The notes beneath the pieces are model-generated. The model was not told where the DNA came from. It did no database searches and saw only the letters and a program-made list of their open reading frames with translations. A program made the position numbers and the translations under genes. Shown here one piece after another: positions 1-10,235 of a DNA stretch of 64,000 nt; the first letter of the stretch is position 1; every line of letters begins with the position of its first letter. Source of the DNA: Ypsolopha sequella (lineage: Eukaryota > Arthropoda > Insecta > Lepidoptera > Ypsolophidae); NCBI GenBank assembly GCA_934047225.1, contig OW204011.1, forward strand, positions 16,318,339 to 16,382,338, written 5' to 3'.

Positions 1-139
1 ATCCTATAAAAACAATATGGGTATCAAATTGTAGATATTAGAAAGTTAAACAATACTTATACTATATTTACTGGCACTGGTTTCGAAAAATGTTTAAAAA
101 CCACCGAAAGATATGAAAAAAATGTCGATTACCGAAAAC

Positions 140-345
140 TAAAGAAGTGGTCTATCTCTGTCTGTCTACTCATCTGTCATCCATCTGTCAAATCAGTCGG
201 AAGCAAATTATTATAAATTTATCTTGATAGCAAAAGACACATTTCTAAGCAGCCATTTCTCAAGTGACGTCACACGAAGGGATATGGAAGTTGCAGCTTT
301 TTCGTAAAAAATATTCATCATTTTTCTTAGACCGCAAGTTATAAA
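140..345 (+). repeat. Interspersed repeat R, copy 1
   Basis: Reverse-complement similarity to 56730-56930 over about 190 bp, including the shared words TTATCTTGATAGCA, AAGTGACGTCACAC and GAAGTTGCAGC. No ORF of note and no termini were recognised. The family class is unknown. Confidence 0.7.
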
Positions 346-420
346 ATACCTGAAATACCTGAAATGGCGTATATTCTCTGAAAAAAAAAATCTTTTTGAA
401 ATTAAGTTCCCATACATCAG

Positions 421-861
421 TTTGTAGCCACAAAAAAGCTGTAAAATTCTAATGAAATTTAGCTAAATCCTCTGACGAACACGACGCTAAAAAAGAAAGA
501 TTGGTGACGCTAGTGGCACAGTGATGTCACGTAACAAAAATAATTCCCACTTCAGTAATACAATATGGCGCTGAAATATTCACTGTTAGCGTTGCCAACT
601 TAGCGCCATCTAGTTTTTCTTAGCAAAACTATTACAGCCACATGTTTACTTAGTAACCATGACAGTTTACTTGCAGCCAATTAAACAAATTATGCTTATT
701 TGCAACACCTGGCGACACCTAGTGGGTAAGGGCGCGTAAAAAAATTGCTACGCCTTGATGTATGGGAGTTGTCGGTCTATACGTAGTAATACTTAGTCTA
801 TGGTAGTATAAATAATTTTAAAAATACATATTCAAAAATATTATAATAAATAGATAGCTGC
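421..861. other. No gene seen
   Basis: AT-rich sequence with scattered short words such as GGCGCCATCTAGT. I saw no coding, RNA or repeat termini here. Confidence 0.5.
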
Positions 862-1089
862 TACATGTTTATGCCGTTTGGCGTCGAGACTTTGGGCCCG
901 TGGGGTCCAGAGGCAAGAAAATTATTTAAGGAACTTTCATCACGCCTGGTCAACGTCTCGGGTGACCAGAGGGCTGGTGCTTACCTCGGCCAGAGAATAA
1001 GTCTGGCCATCCAGAGGGGTAATGTAGCCAGCATTCTAGGCACCCTACCAAGGGACAGCGATCTGGATCCAGTTTTTTATTTGTGATAG
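862..1089 (+). pseudogene. LINE-alpha ORF C-terminus, copy 1
   Basis: About 74 codons, open to a TGA, reading FGVETLGPWGPEARKLF then GQRISLAIQRG and ending DPVFYL. The same block recurs at 16742-16969 (+), 33110-33395 (-) and 29404-29490 (-), so it is the conserved C-terminal end of one LINE polyprotein family, 5'-truncated as is usual after aborted reverse transcription. The catalytic reverse transcriptase (RT) core is absent. The exact clade is not resolved. It lies tail to tail with a minus-strand LINE-beta, separated only by a TTTATTTATAATAATAATAA stretch. The ATG inside it is just an internal codon, not a gene start. Confidence 0.7.
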
Positions 1090-1104
1090 GTTTATTTTAT
1101 TTAT

Positions 1105-1541
1105 AATAATAATAATATAATTTTATTTCAGACTAAGTCCATATTTTGTTAGTAACAGAATTGCTTAAAAACTATATTAGTACACATATTTACACTTGAA
1201 AACCTTATTTAATGTTAAACATTGCAGCTCTGGACCCCATATGTAAGAAGTTCCAGTGCCGCACAACCGGACAATCCATCCGATCCAGTATGGTGTTGAG
1301 AAGGCTGCTGGGACTGTCCCTCACGCGCCGCATCAGGGAGGCCACTCTCTTGCGTAATATTGACTCCCAGCTGTCAATACGAGCCTCGGTAAACATGCCT
1401 GATGCGCTGCAAAAGCGAGGCAGTCCCATCAACATCCTCAAACCATTATTATATTGGACGCGCAGAGCACTGAGCGATTTGCGAGTACAGCCCACCCACA
1501 GGCTGCACGTGTAAAAAGTCTGGCAGTATGCCTTGAAAAGA
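1105..1541 (-). pseudogene. LINE-beta RT C-terminus and 3'UTR, copy 1
   Basis: The minus-strand frame runs from about 1541 to a stop at 1205 and carries KAYCQTFYTCS, ALRVQYNNGLRML, GLPRFCSASGMFTEAR and RKRVASLMRRVR. It aligns without gaps to the copy at 29637-30089, marking a region downstream of the RT catalytic core of one LINE family. The 3'UTR (1105-1204) shares TTGTTAGTAACA with the other copy and ends in a TTA/TAA-rich tail. It is 5'-truncated with no catalytic YADD. Function is lost; it is a dead insertion. Confidence 0.7.
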
Positions 1542-1917
1542 ATTTATAGGATAGTTTTAAGTTGTTATTATGTTATGTAAGTTTTTGTGTTTAAATAAAA
1601 GTTTATAGCATTTATAACATTCCATAGATGGAGGTTTGTGCGTTACGACGCCCCTTAAACAGACGCTCCTCAATTGTAATCAAAAGCTTATATCTGAACG
1701 GGTTGATTCTTTAGTCGAGTACTTAAAACACAATTCACTTAGTAGCTATTACAATATAAAACTGAGAGAGTAACTAAGTACGAAGAGAATACGAAGAGAA
1801 TTATTAACCACCATTTAGTTAGATTGTCCTAGTTTTATGAAGACATTAAAAGATAATGTAATTTTGCACAGCTGCGTTTGATCACCTTCACACAAGCAAA
1901 ATAAAAATTTCATGTCA
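1542..1917. other. No gene seen
   Basis: AT-rich, with a short GC-richer block near 1625-1675 (GCGTTACGACGCCCCTTAAA). Nothing was recognised. Confidence 0.4.
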
Positions 1918-2500
1918 TTTTTAGGGTTCCGTAGTCAACAACAAGGAACCCTTATAGTTTCGCCATGTCCGTCTGTCTATCTGTCTGTCTCTCCGCGGCT
2001 TAGGTTAGAGACTATTAGTACTAGAAAGCTGTAATTTGGCATGGGTATACATATTTATTACGTCGTTAGAACTCTTAGAACAGTAAGATTTTGAAAAGTA
2101 TATTTTTTTAGGTTACCTCCCCTACACGTAAAAAATGGGGATGTTTTTTTTCTCGTCTATCCCCTAGTGTGGGGTGTCGTTGGATAGGCAATTTAAAAAA
2201 TATTGGGGGTGTGAGAAGACCAGGGTTTGGTTTGCGAAATATTAAGCTTAAAAGTGTTAATTTTTGTTAGAGTCAAGTGCCCCCCCCCCCTGCCAGCGAA
2301 ACGATTGTATTCAGATACGTGAAAAAAATCACGGCAGTAGTATACATAACGAAATTAAAAGGAAAACTATCACAGCTAAGTAGGCTTTACAAGTTAACGA
2401 GTACAAATCGCGCCAAACTTTTAGTCCCCTCTAAACACGGGGCGATTCGCATCAGCAGGAACAAAAAGGCCTCCACTCAGCATGTGTCATGGCACCATTC
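1918..2500 (-). repeat. Repeat P, long variant, partial (copy 1)
   Basis: Starts with GGGTTCCGTAGTC, then GTCTGTCTATCTGTCTGTC, CTAGAAAGCTGTAATTTGGC, a CCTAGTGTGGGGTGTCGTTGGATAGG block and a C-run near 2280. This order of blocks is the widespread lepidopteran repeat whose shorter relatives are at 31705-31955, 37205-37480 and 55447-55752. The open frame over 2277-2552 shows no protein-like signal and is fortuitous. Confidence 0.6.
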
Positions 2501-3325
2501 TGTACCACGACGCTGGTCTTTCATGGACACCTCGCAGTGTACCGTTATTTAACATGCAACATAAGTAGCACCTAATATCTTAACCCGTAGAATTATTGAA
2601 TTGAGATGACAATTGAATACAATAGACTTGCGGTATGATCGTATCTTATATAAGGTGACGGGTTAAGACTGTACCTGAGCCTAGAGCATGACCAACTCCA
2701 GGCTATCTAGGATTCGTTTGAAGAAATTCGGACTCTCCTTGTATTGAAAAAATTACATTTGGTTTATTAATCCTTTATCTATGGATCTTATGTATAAACA
2801 ATCTAGTAAGATTTATACTTTTGTCAAAAAAAAAATGTTTTGCACCCTCTTTTTTTTTGGTTTTCAAACGTTCGCTTCAAGAACGCGGTTAAGAGATCAA
2901 CTTGATTTTTTTTCATAAAATAGGTAATAGAAATATAAAGGTATATCACCTAAATTTAATATTTTTTTCCCTACAAATTATTTCAGTATTACCTAAAAAC
3001 ACACCAATTTGTTGTTTCGCTGCGTGATCACTAGTATTACGCGTCCAAGAAAAAGAGGCCAAAGAGCCAACATATAATCACCTCTATGAAAAGCAAATAA
3101 AGTCTTTGCCATTAAACTTATTGTGCTGGACGGGTAATAAAAAAAGTTGCTAGAGTATGCCATCTTCTTAAGTACAAAAATCTGAATATACATCTATTGC
3201 ACATGTTTAGAGAAAAACAGAAACAAAAAGAAAATATTACAAACAACAGGATAGTATATTTGAGTTACCTAATTATTTCTCTGTGAGTCTGTAAGGTATT
3301 TTTTATATCTCAACTTATATTTTTA
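2501..3325. other. No gene seen
   Basis: AT-rich, with poly-A and poly-T runs near 2825-2860. No coding or repeat structure was recognised. Confidence 0.4.
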
Positions 3326-3329
3326 TACA

Positions 3330-3425
3330 TCGTCGTGACATAAATCCCCGAGGATTTGTTATTTTGGAGTATGGGCTATGAAGTGCGAGTCCAAACTCGT
3401 ACACCATCGTTTCACTGACGATTAG
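3330..3425 (-). repeat. SINE-S body fragment
   Basis: Has ATCGTCGTGACATAAATCCCCGAGG and then GGGCTATGAAGTGCGAG-like sequence. The order matches the 3' body of the SINE family seen at 11400-11560, 37565-37640 and 41755-41825. The tRNA head is missing. Confidence 0.45.
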
Positions 3426-3528
3426 TATGACCCATGATGAGTGCCTGTGTTTTATTTTGGGGACAAATATAGAATAACAGCTTTAAAGTGTCCCGTCTCT
3501 TACACAAAGATTTTTATGAAAATCCATT

Positions 3529-3883
3529 CATCTATCCATCCATCAGCTTAGTTCGTCCACTGCTGGACATAAGCCTTTCCAGGACTTTGCAACTGCCGGC
3601 GGCGGTCATCCTGGAAGATTTGCCCATACTCACACACGCTGGGCAGGCGGGTTGGTGAGCGCGGTGCCGGAACCCTCGCACCAGTCACCAGTCTGTTCCA
3701 TATAAGGCCCGGCTATTAGGGATGGATATACCGCCATCCATCGGTCCCAGGCATGGTGGGCCTCCTGGTTTTTTGCCTGTGAGCTGTCCTCTTACTCTCC
3801 CCCGAATTACTTCGAGGGGGTCTCCAAGTAAGATGGTGGTACCTTCACAGTCGAGCCCGGCATCAGCTCTACCACCTGTTAAA
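3529..3883 (-). mobile_element. Retroposon A, copy A1, with TSD
   Basis: On the minus strand it begins TTTAACAGGTGGTAGAGCTG and ends GGACGAACTAAGCTGATGG with a short (GATG/ATCC) tail. It is flanked by a 15-bp direct repeat with one mismatch at 3514-3528 and 3884-3898 (TTATGAAAATCCATT / TTATGAAAATCAATT), the mark of target-primed retroposition. The family has a constant 5' end and a simple-repeat tail, as a SINE or short LINE-derived retroposon does. No ORF is credible. This copy lacks the roughly 18 bp that read GACGCCGCTGCCCGTCAC in others. Confidence 0.85.
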
Positions 3884-3899
3884 TTATGAAAATCAATTG

Positions 3900-4344
3900 T
3901 GTTTAAAAAGCTAAGAACAGTATAACTATTTTTTCGATATCTCAAAAAATGACGAAGTTGTTGGCAATTAAAGTGAGCTTAACGGCATGTCACGTGACGT
4001 CATCTGACACGATTTCATACTTAAAGTGATAAATATCGCGATCGCTAACTTCGGTAATAACAGGAAATTTCTAAAAATTCAAAAATGTTTTGCTTTGCTA
4101 TAACAAATTAATCAGCTCCTATAATAAATAACAAAATATTCAGAATCGGAGCACTAAATATTTTAAATGATTTATAGTATACTTTTTTATATTTTTATAT
4201 CAATATATGTCAGCGGTTTTCTTGCTTCAAATGCCTATACATATATGTCATATAATATTTTTTCCTATTCGCCTGATGACGGGTCGAAATATAGCGACTA
4301 AAACCATTTAAGTATTTATATTTATGTGGCATATAACATATATT
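3900..4344. other. AT-rich stretch with one CTGATGA..GAAATATA motif
   Basis: No gene. At 4271-4305 it carries CCTGATGACGGGTCGAAATA, one of five related motifs in the window (see findings). Confidence 0.5.
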
Positions 4345-4607
4345 ATATACAACGTGTAACAGAAAGGTGTAACCATATCTGAAGAGCTTATTAAATAGAA
4401 CAATTTTTACTATGGGGTCAAGCCTGGAGTCTCAAAAAAAAATCTGCCCTTCCATAACATTTCGGCCGAGCGGCATTGCATTTCCCTATGAAGCGAGTAT
4501 TTTTTTTTTCGATATACAGTATTTGTTCCATAGTAAAAGTTGTTCTTAACCATTGACTGAATAACCTCTTCAAATATGGTTACACCTTTCTGTTACACAT
4601 TGTATAT
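4345..4607. mobile_element. MITE I, copy 1
   Basis: About 263 bp with long terminal inverted repeats (TIRs) of more than 70 bp starting ATACAACGTGTAACAGAAAG on the left and its complement (ATACAATGTGTAACAGAAAG) on the right, extending through TTACTATGG. It is too short to encode a transposase. Copies are at 35105-35763 and 58341-58615. Confidence 0.85.
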
Positions 4608-5094
4608 AAAAAATAAAAAAAGGTCCTTGAACGGTATTTTGTAAAAATATTTTATTAACATACTTATTATAAAATATATACTTATATTTCAGTCCATTGT
4701 GCCCCTACGCGATTTACATCTCTAACCTCTTTATGTGGTCGGGCCGTTCAAACTACTGGACCACAGAGGTGGTTATATTTATCATGTTGTTATAAATTTG
4801 CGTTTTCGTTGTTATTATTCGTAATAATCCTCACGCTTTGATCACGTTTCGGCAATAAAAGGTCTTTGCGTGGTGGGCGATAACATTTTTCATTACTCTA
4901 AAATTTTCATTTTTAGTCTTCATTTTTTTACACAAAGTATTATAGCGTAGATATTCGTAGGTTCTACAAACTTTGTAGAACAAAGACGATTTACAGGCTT
5001 TGTAGGACAAAAAATATTTCATCAAGTTCATATTACACGTTTCTTATTTCGCCCGAAATCATACTGGAGATTGGGTTAGTGATCTGGTCCTCCA
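4608..5094. other. No gene seen
   Basis: AT-rich. The segment 5048-5074 (CGCCCGAAATCATACTGGAG) is inverted relative to 6410-6433, so it may be the outer edge of the repeat that holds the hairpin. Confidence 0.4.
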
Positions 5095-5447
5095 AATAAA
5101 CTTTTAACAAAAAAATAGCAACCGACTTCAATAGTAACAGCAGTCATTCACTAAAAAGTTAATAATAATTCTATAAAGACCGATGGTACCGAAGCAACAC
5201 TTTTGCCGACTTCTTTTTTCCTGAAACGTTATGTTATCTAGAAGTCGGCGTTCTTTATATTGGTTTTTATGTTGCTATATCGTGGGAAATACGCCGACTT
5301 CTAGATAACATAATGTTTCAGGAAGAAAGAAGTCGGCAAAAGTGTTGCTTCGGTACCATCGGTCTTTATAGAATTATTATTAACTTTTTAGTGAATGACT
5401 GCTGTTACTATTGAAGTCGGTTGCTATTTTTTTGTTAAAAGTTTATT
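5095..5447. repeat. Long perfect-like hairpin (foldback), 156-bp arms
   Basis: Arms 5095-5250 and 5292-5447 are reverse complements with only two differences that I can see, around a loop of about 41 bp. The outer arm ends read AATAAACTTTTAACAAAAAA and the inner ends CTAGAAGTCGGCG. If transcribed it would form one long double-stranded RNA. It sits at the left end of a larger repeat that closes with TTGAAGTCGGTT at about 6217. Confidence 0.9.
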
Positions 5448-5574
5448 TTATTTCACATTTTTTAGTGTTGCTGGGTTAAATTGTGAAATATGGGTAGTTC
5501 TTGCAAACGTGGTTTTAATATGAAACGAAGTTCAAGTGAGTATAAGTAGCTATGTTTGAGTAGCTTCCTGCTAT

Positions 5575-6030
5575 CAATCTCGAGTTATGTGCTGTCATTC
5601 GTTAAAGAGTTCTACGGTGATGAAGCCAAGATCGAAGGTCAGGTGGATACACTGGCAATTTTCAAGCAATGCCCTGCAATGAGCACCATAACACAAACTG
5701 ATTGCCGCAATCCAAAGTTATGTGCTGTCATCCTTTGAAGAGTTCTATGGTGATGAAGCCAGGATCGAAGGTCAGGTGAGTATTCTGGTAATCTCCAAGT
5801 AATACCCTTGAATTAGCACCCTAACGCAGTGATTGCCGCAATCTCAAGTTATGTGCTCTGATCCGTTGAGGAGTTCTATGGTGAATATGGTGATGAAGCC
5901 AGGATCGAAGGTCAGGTGAAAGAATGATGATTTTCAAGTAATACCTTGTAATCAGCACCCAGGTACAAAGCGATTACCTCAATTTCGAGAGGTATGCCGT
6001 CATTTTCTGAGGAGTTCCACTGCTTATCTC
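5575..6030 (+). repeat. Tandem array, about 132-bp period, ~3.5 units
   Basis: The word AGTTATGTGCTGTCAT recurs, diverging, at about 5583, 5716, 5847 and 5989. It is followed each time by GAGTTCTAYGGTGATGAAGCC and GGATCGAAGGTCAGGTG. The array lies inside the larger repeat (about 5119-6217) whose ends are ACCGACTTCAA and TTGAAGTCGGT. The open frame at 5556-5738 is a by-product. Confidence 0.8.
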
Positions 6031-6240
6031 TGAAGACCTTCATCAGATCATGACCAAACCCAAAATGGGACCTACCTGAAAGTACACTCTTTCAAACAAA
6101 AAAAGAATTGTTCAAATCGGTTCAGAAATGACGGAGTTATGGAGTAACAACGCCAAAAAAAAAAAAAAAAACATACAGTCGAATTGAGAACCGCCTCCTT
6201 TTTGAAGTCGGTTAAAAAGGCCGTTTTGCATGATTGCATA
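6031..6240 (+). repeat. 3' part of the ACCGACTTC repeat
   Basis: Contains AACTCCGTCATTTCTGAACC in complement, a poly-A run at 6157-6171, and GAGAACCGCCTCCTTTTTGAAG. This order is a common lepidopteran interspersed repeat. It ends TTGAAGTCGGTTAAAAAGG. Confidence 0.6.
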
Positions 6241-6743
6241 TTATGATTCCGTTTTAATGCCGCCTCTTTTGCACGTGTAAAAAAAACTCTGACTCCATCC
6301 TACTTTCAAATCATTTTATGATTCACCCGAGTCAGCCTTTTTAGATCCCCAGAAACATTGTTTAATGACCCTTCTTTTGATTTCGTAAAAAAAGGATCAT
6401 TGCACCTTGTCTCCAGTATGAATTCGGGCGGTGGATTAAATTTCACTGTATATAATAAAATTTATAAAGATGTTGGAATATTTGTTGCGACGCGACAATT
6501 TTATCACAATCAAAATTGAAGGAAAAACGAAAAAAATGATTAAAAAAAAGGATTTACCGTCACAATATCAGCGGGTAGGCGGATCCTTTTTGGGCTGAAA
6601 ACTTTTTTCTTTTTAATGTTTTGACGTCAGTAAAATTGTATTGTTTACGTGGCATTCTTATTTCTAAAAATAAAGTTAATTTTTAATATAAAAATTCAAA
6701 GTACCTAGACTTTTTAATAAAAAGTACAGAAACATAATAGTAG
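6241..6743. other. No gene seen
   Basis: AT-rich with several A-runs. The segment 6410-6433 is inverted to 5048-5074. Nothing else was recognised. Confidence 0.4.
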
Positions 6744-7062
6744 TTGTTCACGCGACAGCGTGACGACGCGCATGCGCGGATAACGAGACCCCCCGCCGCG
6801 CGCCGGCTCGAGGCGCGCGCGGGCGCTGGTCTCACTCTGTTTCGCCGCAACCGTCGACCGAACGATACGTGTGTACACCCATTCGCGCCGCCACAACCAA
6901 TATCGTGTACCCATCAGTGCAGTGTTCTAACAGTGTTGTGTTCACGTTACCACGAACCAAGACATTCAATACATCCTACTCATCCAAGACGTCAGCTTCA
7001 TCAGCCCAACAAGAAGGTTCAGCTCGTCAGCGGATTCGTCGGCTCGCCCACCAACATACAAA
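6744..7062 (+). promoter_or_regulatory. GC/CpG-rich block with Inr and splice-donor-like end (candidate promoter + untranslated exon)
   Basis: Within an AT-rich window, 6750-6890 is strikingly CpG-dense (GACGCGCATGCGCGGATAAC, CCGCGCGCCGGCTCGAGGCG). About 25 bp further is CCATCAGTGCAGTG (6911-6924), which fits the arthropod initiator TCAGT. The following C/A-rich leader has no strong ORF and reaches ACAAAGCAG|GTCAGT near 7062, a plausible 5' splice site. No downstream exon is visible before repeat G begins at 7148. It could equally be the promoter/5'UTR of a retrotransposon. The reading is inference. Confidence 0.35.
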
Positions 7063-7147
7063 GCAGGTCAGTGCACCCACATTGTTTCCCACAATTCTCC
7101 CGTGTCAAATCCCATCAGCCCTGCATTCCTGTAGCCAGCGGTTACAG

Positions 7148-7487
7148 TAGTTTATGCTACAAGGGCGCAAAGGAATAAATTACGAGGACGATTATTGCTT
7201 TTACGCCCGTGTACTACGTTTTTCAATGCATAGTGTGAGGAAATGAAAACAAATATAATCTTGTGAACTTTAAATTATAATTGGCTCAAAAGGACTGTAT
7301 CCAGAGCCGTTAAACAGTGGAAAAAAAAGTATAACATCTATGGTACACAGGAAAGGCTGCAGCTTAGCCAACCATTGTAAATAAATAAAAAAAAAAATAA
7401 TAAAGCCCTAGGGCAAAATAATCGACTTTCTGTTCGGTTTTGATGCATAAAAAGTGGGCCTTTACGAGCACATGCATTGAAAAAAAG
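7148..7487 (+). mobile_element. Element G, copy 1
   Basis: Starts TAGTTTATGCTACAAGGGCG, contains CACACTATGCATTG in complement, TGGCTCAAAAGGACTGTATC, GCCGTTAAACAGTGG and CCCTAGGGCAAAATAATCGA, and ends ACGAGCACATGCATTGAAAA. The same termini bound 12511-12897, 35206-35597, 36104-36463 and 60558-60948. It is non-coding with class unknown. This copy lacks the central AAACACGAGCGTAGCGAG palindrome. Confidence 0.8.
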
Positions 7488-7695
7488 GTTTTTAGTATGA
7501 CCAGTAAAGTATTTGTAACGTGTGTACTTACACTGGGAATATTATTCGATCATCGTTCTCCGCATTTGCTACGACGTAGCAAGTTCTACGGCGTAGATAT
7601 TGCTACAGCTTAAACTTCGGCCGCTCCGTCATAGTTTGAAGTTTTCAACACACGCGAATCGAATCAGTATAGTTTATAGGTAATCAATTGAAAAA
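7488..7695. other. CTACG/CGTAG-rich segment
   Basis: Between 7565 and 7605 the pentamers CTACG and CGTAG occur in both orientations (GCTACGACGTAGCAAGTTC). Similar clusters are at 20816-20880, 24000-24055 and 26715-26795. Confidence 0.5.
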
Positions 7696-8010
7696 GCAGC
7701 GGTAGCTCAGGGGTAGAACGCTGGCCTCTCAATCTTGAGATCCAGGTTCGATCCCCGGTCGTGCATGCACCAATCAGTTTTTCGGAATTTATGTGTATAT
7801 TTTATTCTTACTTACCACTTACTGAACGGTGAAGGAAAAAATCGTAAGGAAACCTGCATGCCCTAAAAAGCTTGTATTTGAGCCCGAAGTACGGCGACAG
7901 GGCTCCACCCATCACGTTGAGATGTAATAATCGTCGGTAAAACGCGAGTATGGACTGTGACTTGCATTACCACGTTGAATTTATTTAATTTATATTAACA
8001 AAAAAAAAAA
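7696..8010 (+). mobile_element. tRNA-headed SINE S, copy 1
   Basis: The head (7696-7768) carries a pol III box A-like GGTAGCTCAGGGG and box B-like CCAGGTTCGATCCCCGG, as in a tRNA. The T-stem is imperfect and a non-tRNA body follows (GAACGGTGAAGGAAAAAATC, AAGGAAACCTGCATGCC, GAGCCCGAAGTAC), ending in an A-run near 7999-8010. So it is a tRNA-derived SINE, not a working tRNA gene. The body matches 11400-11560 in reverse. Confidence 0.8.
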
Positions 8011-9305
8011 ATATTTGACCTCATTTTACTATTTGGTAGAAGCGCCTTCTTGTTTTCTCTCTGCTTATTGTTTCGTGATAGGTGTCAGAGCTATAACCTT
8101 CCAAGTATTTATTACATTTAATAATATTAAATTATAATAGGGATAGTTCTATTTGCAATATTTACCTACCCAATTCTAGTTCTTTCTTAATTTTTCTTTT
8201 TGTCTGTCTTTTAATTGAATTTATTTTTTATTCTTATTTTATTGTACTCGCAAAAGATCGATGAGATTATAATTTTCGTTTAGTTTTTAGGTATCTGATT
8301 GTTATAGAGTCTCTGTGCGTCTTTTTACTTCTAAAGTTATAACTTGACATTGGCGGAACTAATGTGCGGAGTCCACATTATCGGAAGCCAGATAAAATGG
8401 CATTAAATTGAATTTAAAACGATAATTATACAGTTTTAAATTTGAATTCCTTGTCCCAATCGCTAGATTATTATTCAACACACTATTCATAAAATCTATA
8501 GCCAAAATATATATTGAAAATTTGAAAATACTTACCTTATTTGTGATTTTTCTTGTGTTTACAGGTATCAAATTAAATGAAAAGCTAAAATAGCTAAATA
8601 CAAATATTTATTTCAAGTTTACACTCGGAACACTTCTGACACCCCCTCGGGGATTCATGTCGATATATTAACTGGATTACAAACACTTTCACGAAGGTTT
8701 GGTGACCGTCTGTACGCAAGTTTTTTATATTTTCGTTTATTAAAACGGATTTGTGAATGTTTAATTTTAACTGACCTGTAATAAGTGTATCTGTTATACC
8801 TACCTTACATAAATAAATATATTTCATTACATATTTCATTTCATTAACGTCAAATGCTACTAAAAAAATCAAGCTTGTCGAGGAAAATTTAACATTTTTA
8901 CTTTGTGTAACTACACTTCTATTTGCAATGTTTTCATTTTTTCATTTTCATTTAAACAACTTTCCCAAAGAAATATAGAAATAAAATATATAATCGCGTA
9001 AATGAAATCAAATGGAAGTGCTTTAAATTTCAAATTAAGGAAACATAAAAATATGTTTTCGTTTGTTTTTACAACTTTTTTTCTTCAGGAAAGTTATAAG
9101 TTTATGTGATATCATTCAAATATACATGTTCATTGCCATCCTGTATATATAGGTATATAATGTGAGTACATAACGTGTGGGATAACATTTGCTATAGCTA
9201 CCTACAGAGAGGTAACTAAAACTTAATTCGAACATGGTGGTATTTGTCCGTTATCTTGCAAAAGGGTGTAACTTGAAAGGAATCGTTGATTCAAAACTTC
9301 AAATT
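8011..9305. other. No gene seen; one SINE scrap
   Basis: AT-rich. 8630-8672 (CTGACACCCCCTCGGGGATT) is the 3' body motif of SINE S. The open frames here have no family signature. Confidence 0.45.
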
Positions 9306-9309
9306 TTTC

Positions 9310-10235
9310 TAACTAAAAAATGTTTTTCACCTCACTAGCTTGAAAAGCGCGCCTTAATTGCTAAAAACCAGTGAGCAAAATCGACTTTTGCTCACTGATT
9401 TTAAACAGTGAAGAAAAGTGTTTCAAATTAAGAACACTGCAAAATGTTCAAAAACTTCAAGAGAAAGAGAGACAGCAAATACCAGCATGGCGGCTATCTT
9501 TTTCATTCTATATGGATTCCATACACTTTGGGAGGCTATACACAATCCCACAGGTTTTCGGATACTATAGACAAGATAAACTTCTCGAAATCCTGTGTAT
9601 GGCCTCTGAATGTATATGGAATCCGTACCATAGATTATGGACTTCGAATAAAAAACTGAGCTCTTTACAAGTAGCCAGGCTGGATAATGATGACATTTGA
9701 TTATTGACATTTTGGCGCTGATCGCTGCAGAGGGTCACGTGAGCGTACTCGGAATTATTGATAAATTATCTACTATAACAAGTGTAAATTTTAATTCCCA
9801 GCACATTCGGCACAAAAAAGAACAGTCATTTTGTAGGGCAACATATGTCCATGTATTGTATTGCTGGACTTCATCAGTGGTATAAACAAATGAACTTCTA
9901 CTGAAAATGGCTAGATAGAGTAAAACGCGTGATGGTTGTGTTTTGCGTTTTCGATCGGTTTATCAAAGATCTTCCGATTTTTCGCGACTTTTGAGATTCA
10001 ATTAACACTCCTTACTTTTTATTTTTTGTGCAATATTTTTATATGTTGTACTGTTTAAAGAAAAAAACCACAGAATTCTTATAAGTTCGTTCGAAAAGAC
10101 GGTGTCTTTACATCTGTGAAGACACCATCTGTGGTAATTCAACTATAGAATCCTTCGCTTGCTCGGGAGTCAAACTAGTCACACGCAACACAAAAAAATT
10201 GCACAAATAACTATTGTCAGACTACTACCTACTAT
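9310..10235 (+). mobile_element. Element J, copy 1 (diverged)
   Basis: Shares with 41919-42742 the ordered blocks TTTTCACCTCACTAGC, AAAGCGCGCCTT, GTTTCAAATTAAGAACACTG, CAGCATGGCGGCTATCT, TTTGGGAGGCTATACACA and GTGTATGGCCTC. The last two form an internal inverted repeat around 9505-9625. The open frames of 60-109 codons lie in shared repeat DNA and are not conserved as proteins. The termini of this copy are worn. Class unknown. Confidence 0.7.

Noticed and set aside
2277..2552. 91-codon open frame
   Set aside because: Lies in repeat P (long form); no protein signature, and the homologous repeat parts elsewhere are non-coding.
6744..7178. 144-codon open frame as a protein gene
   Set aside because: It begins in a CpG-rich block, has no domain, and runs past a likely splice donor into repeat G. 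Composition rather than selection explains its openness.
7696..7768. Functional tRNA gene
   Set aside because: Box A and B are good but a SINE body follows, the T-stem has a mismatch, and a second copy shares the body.
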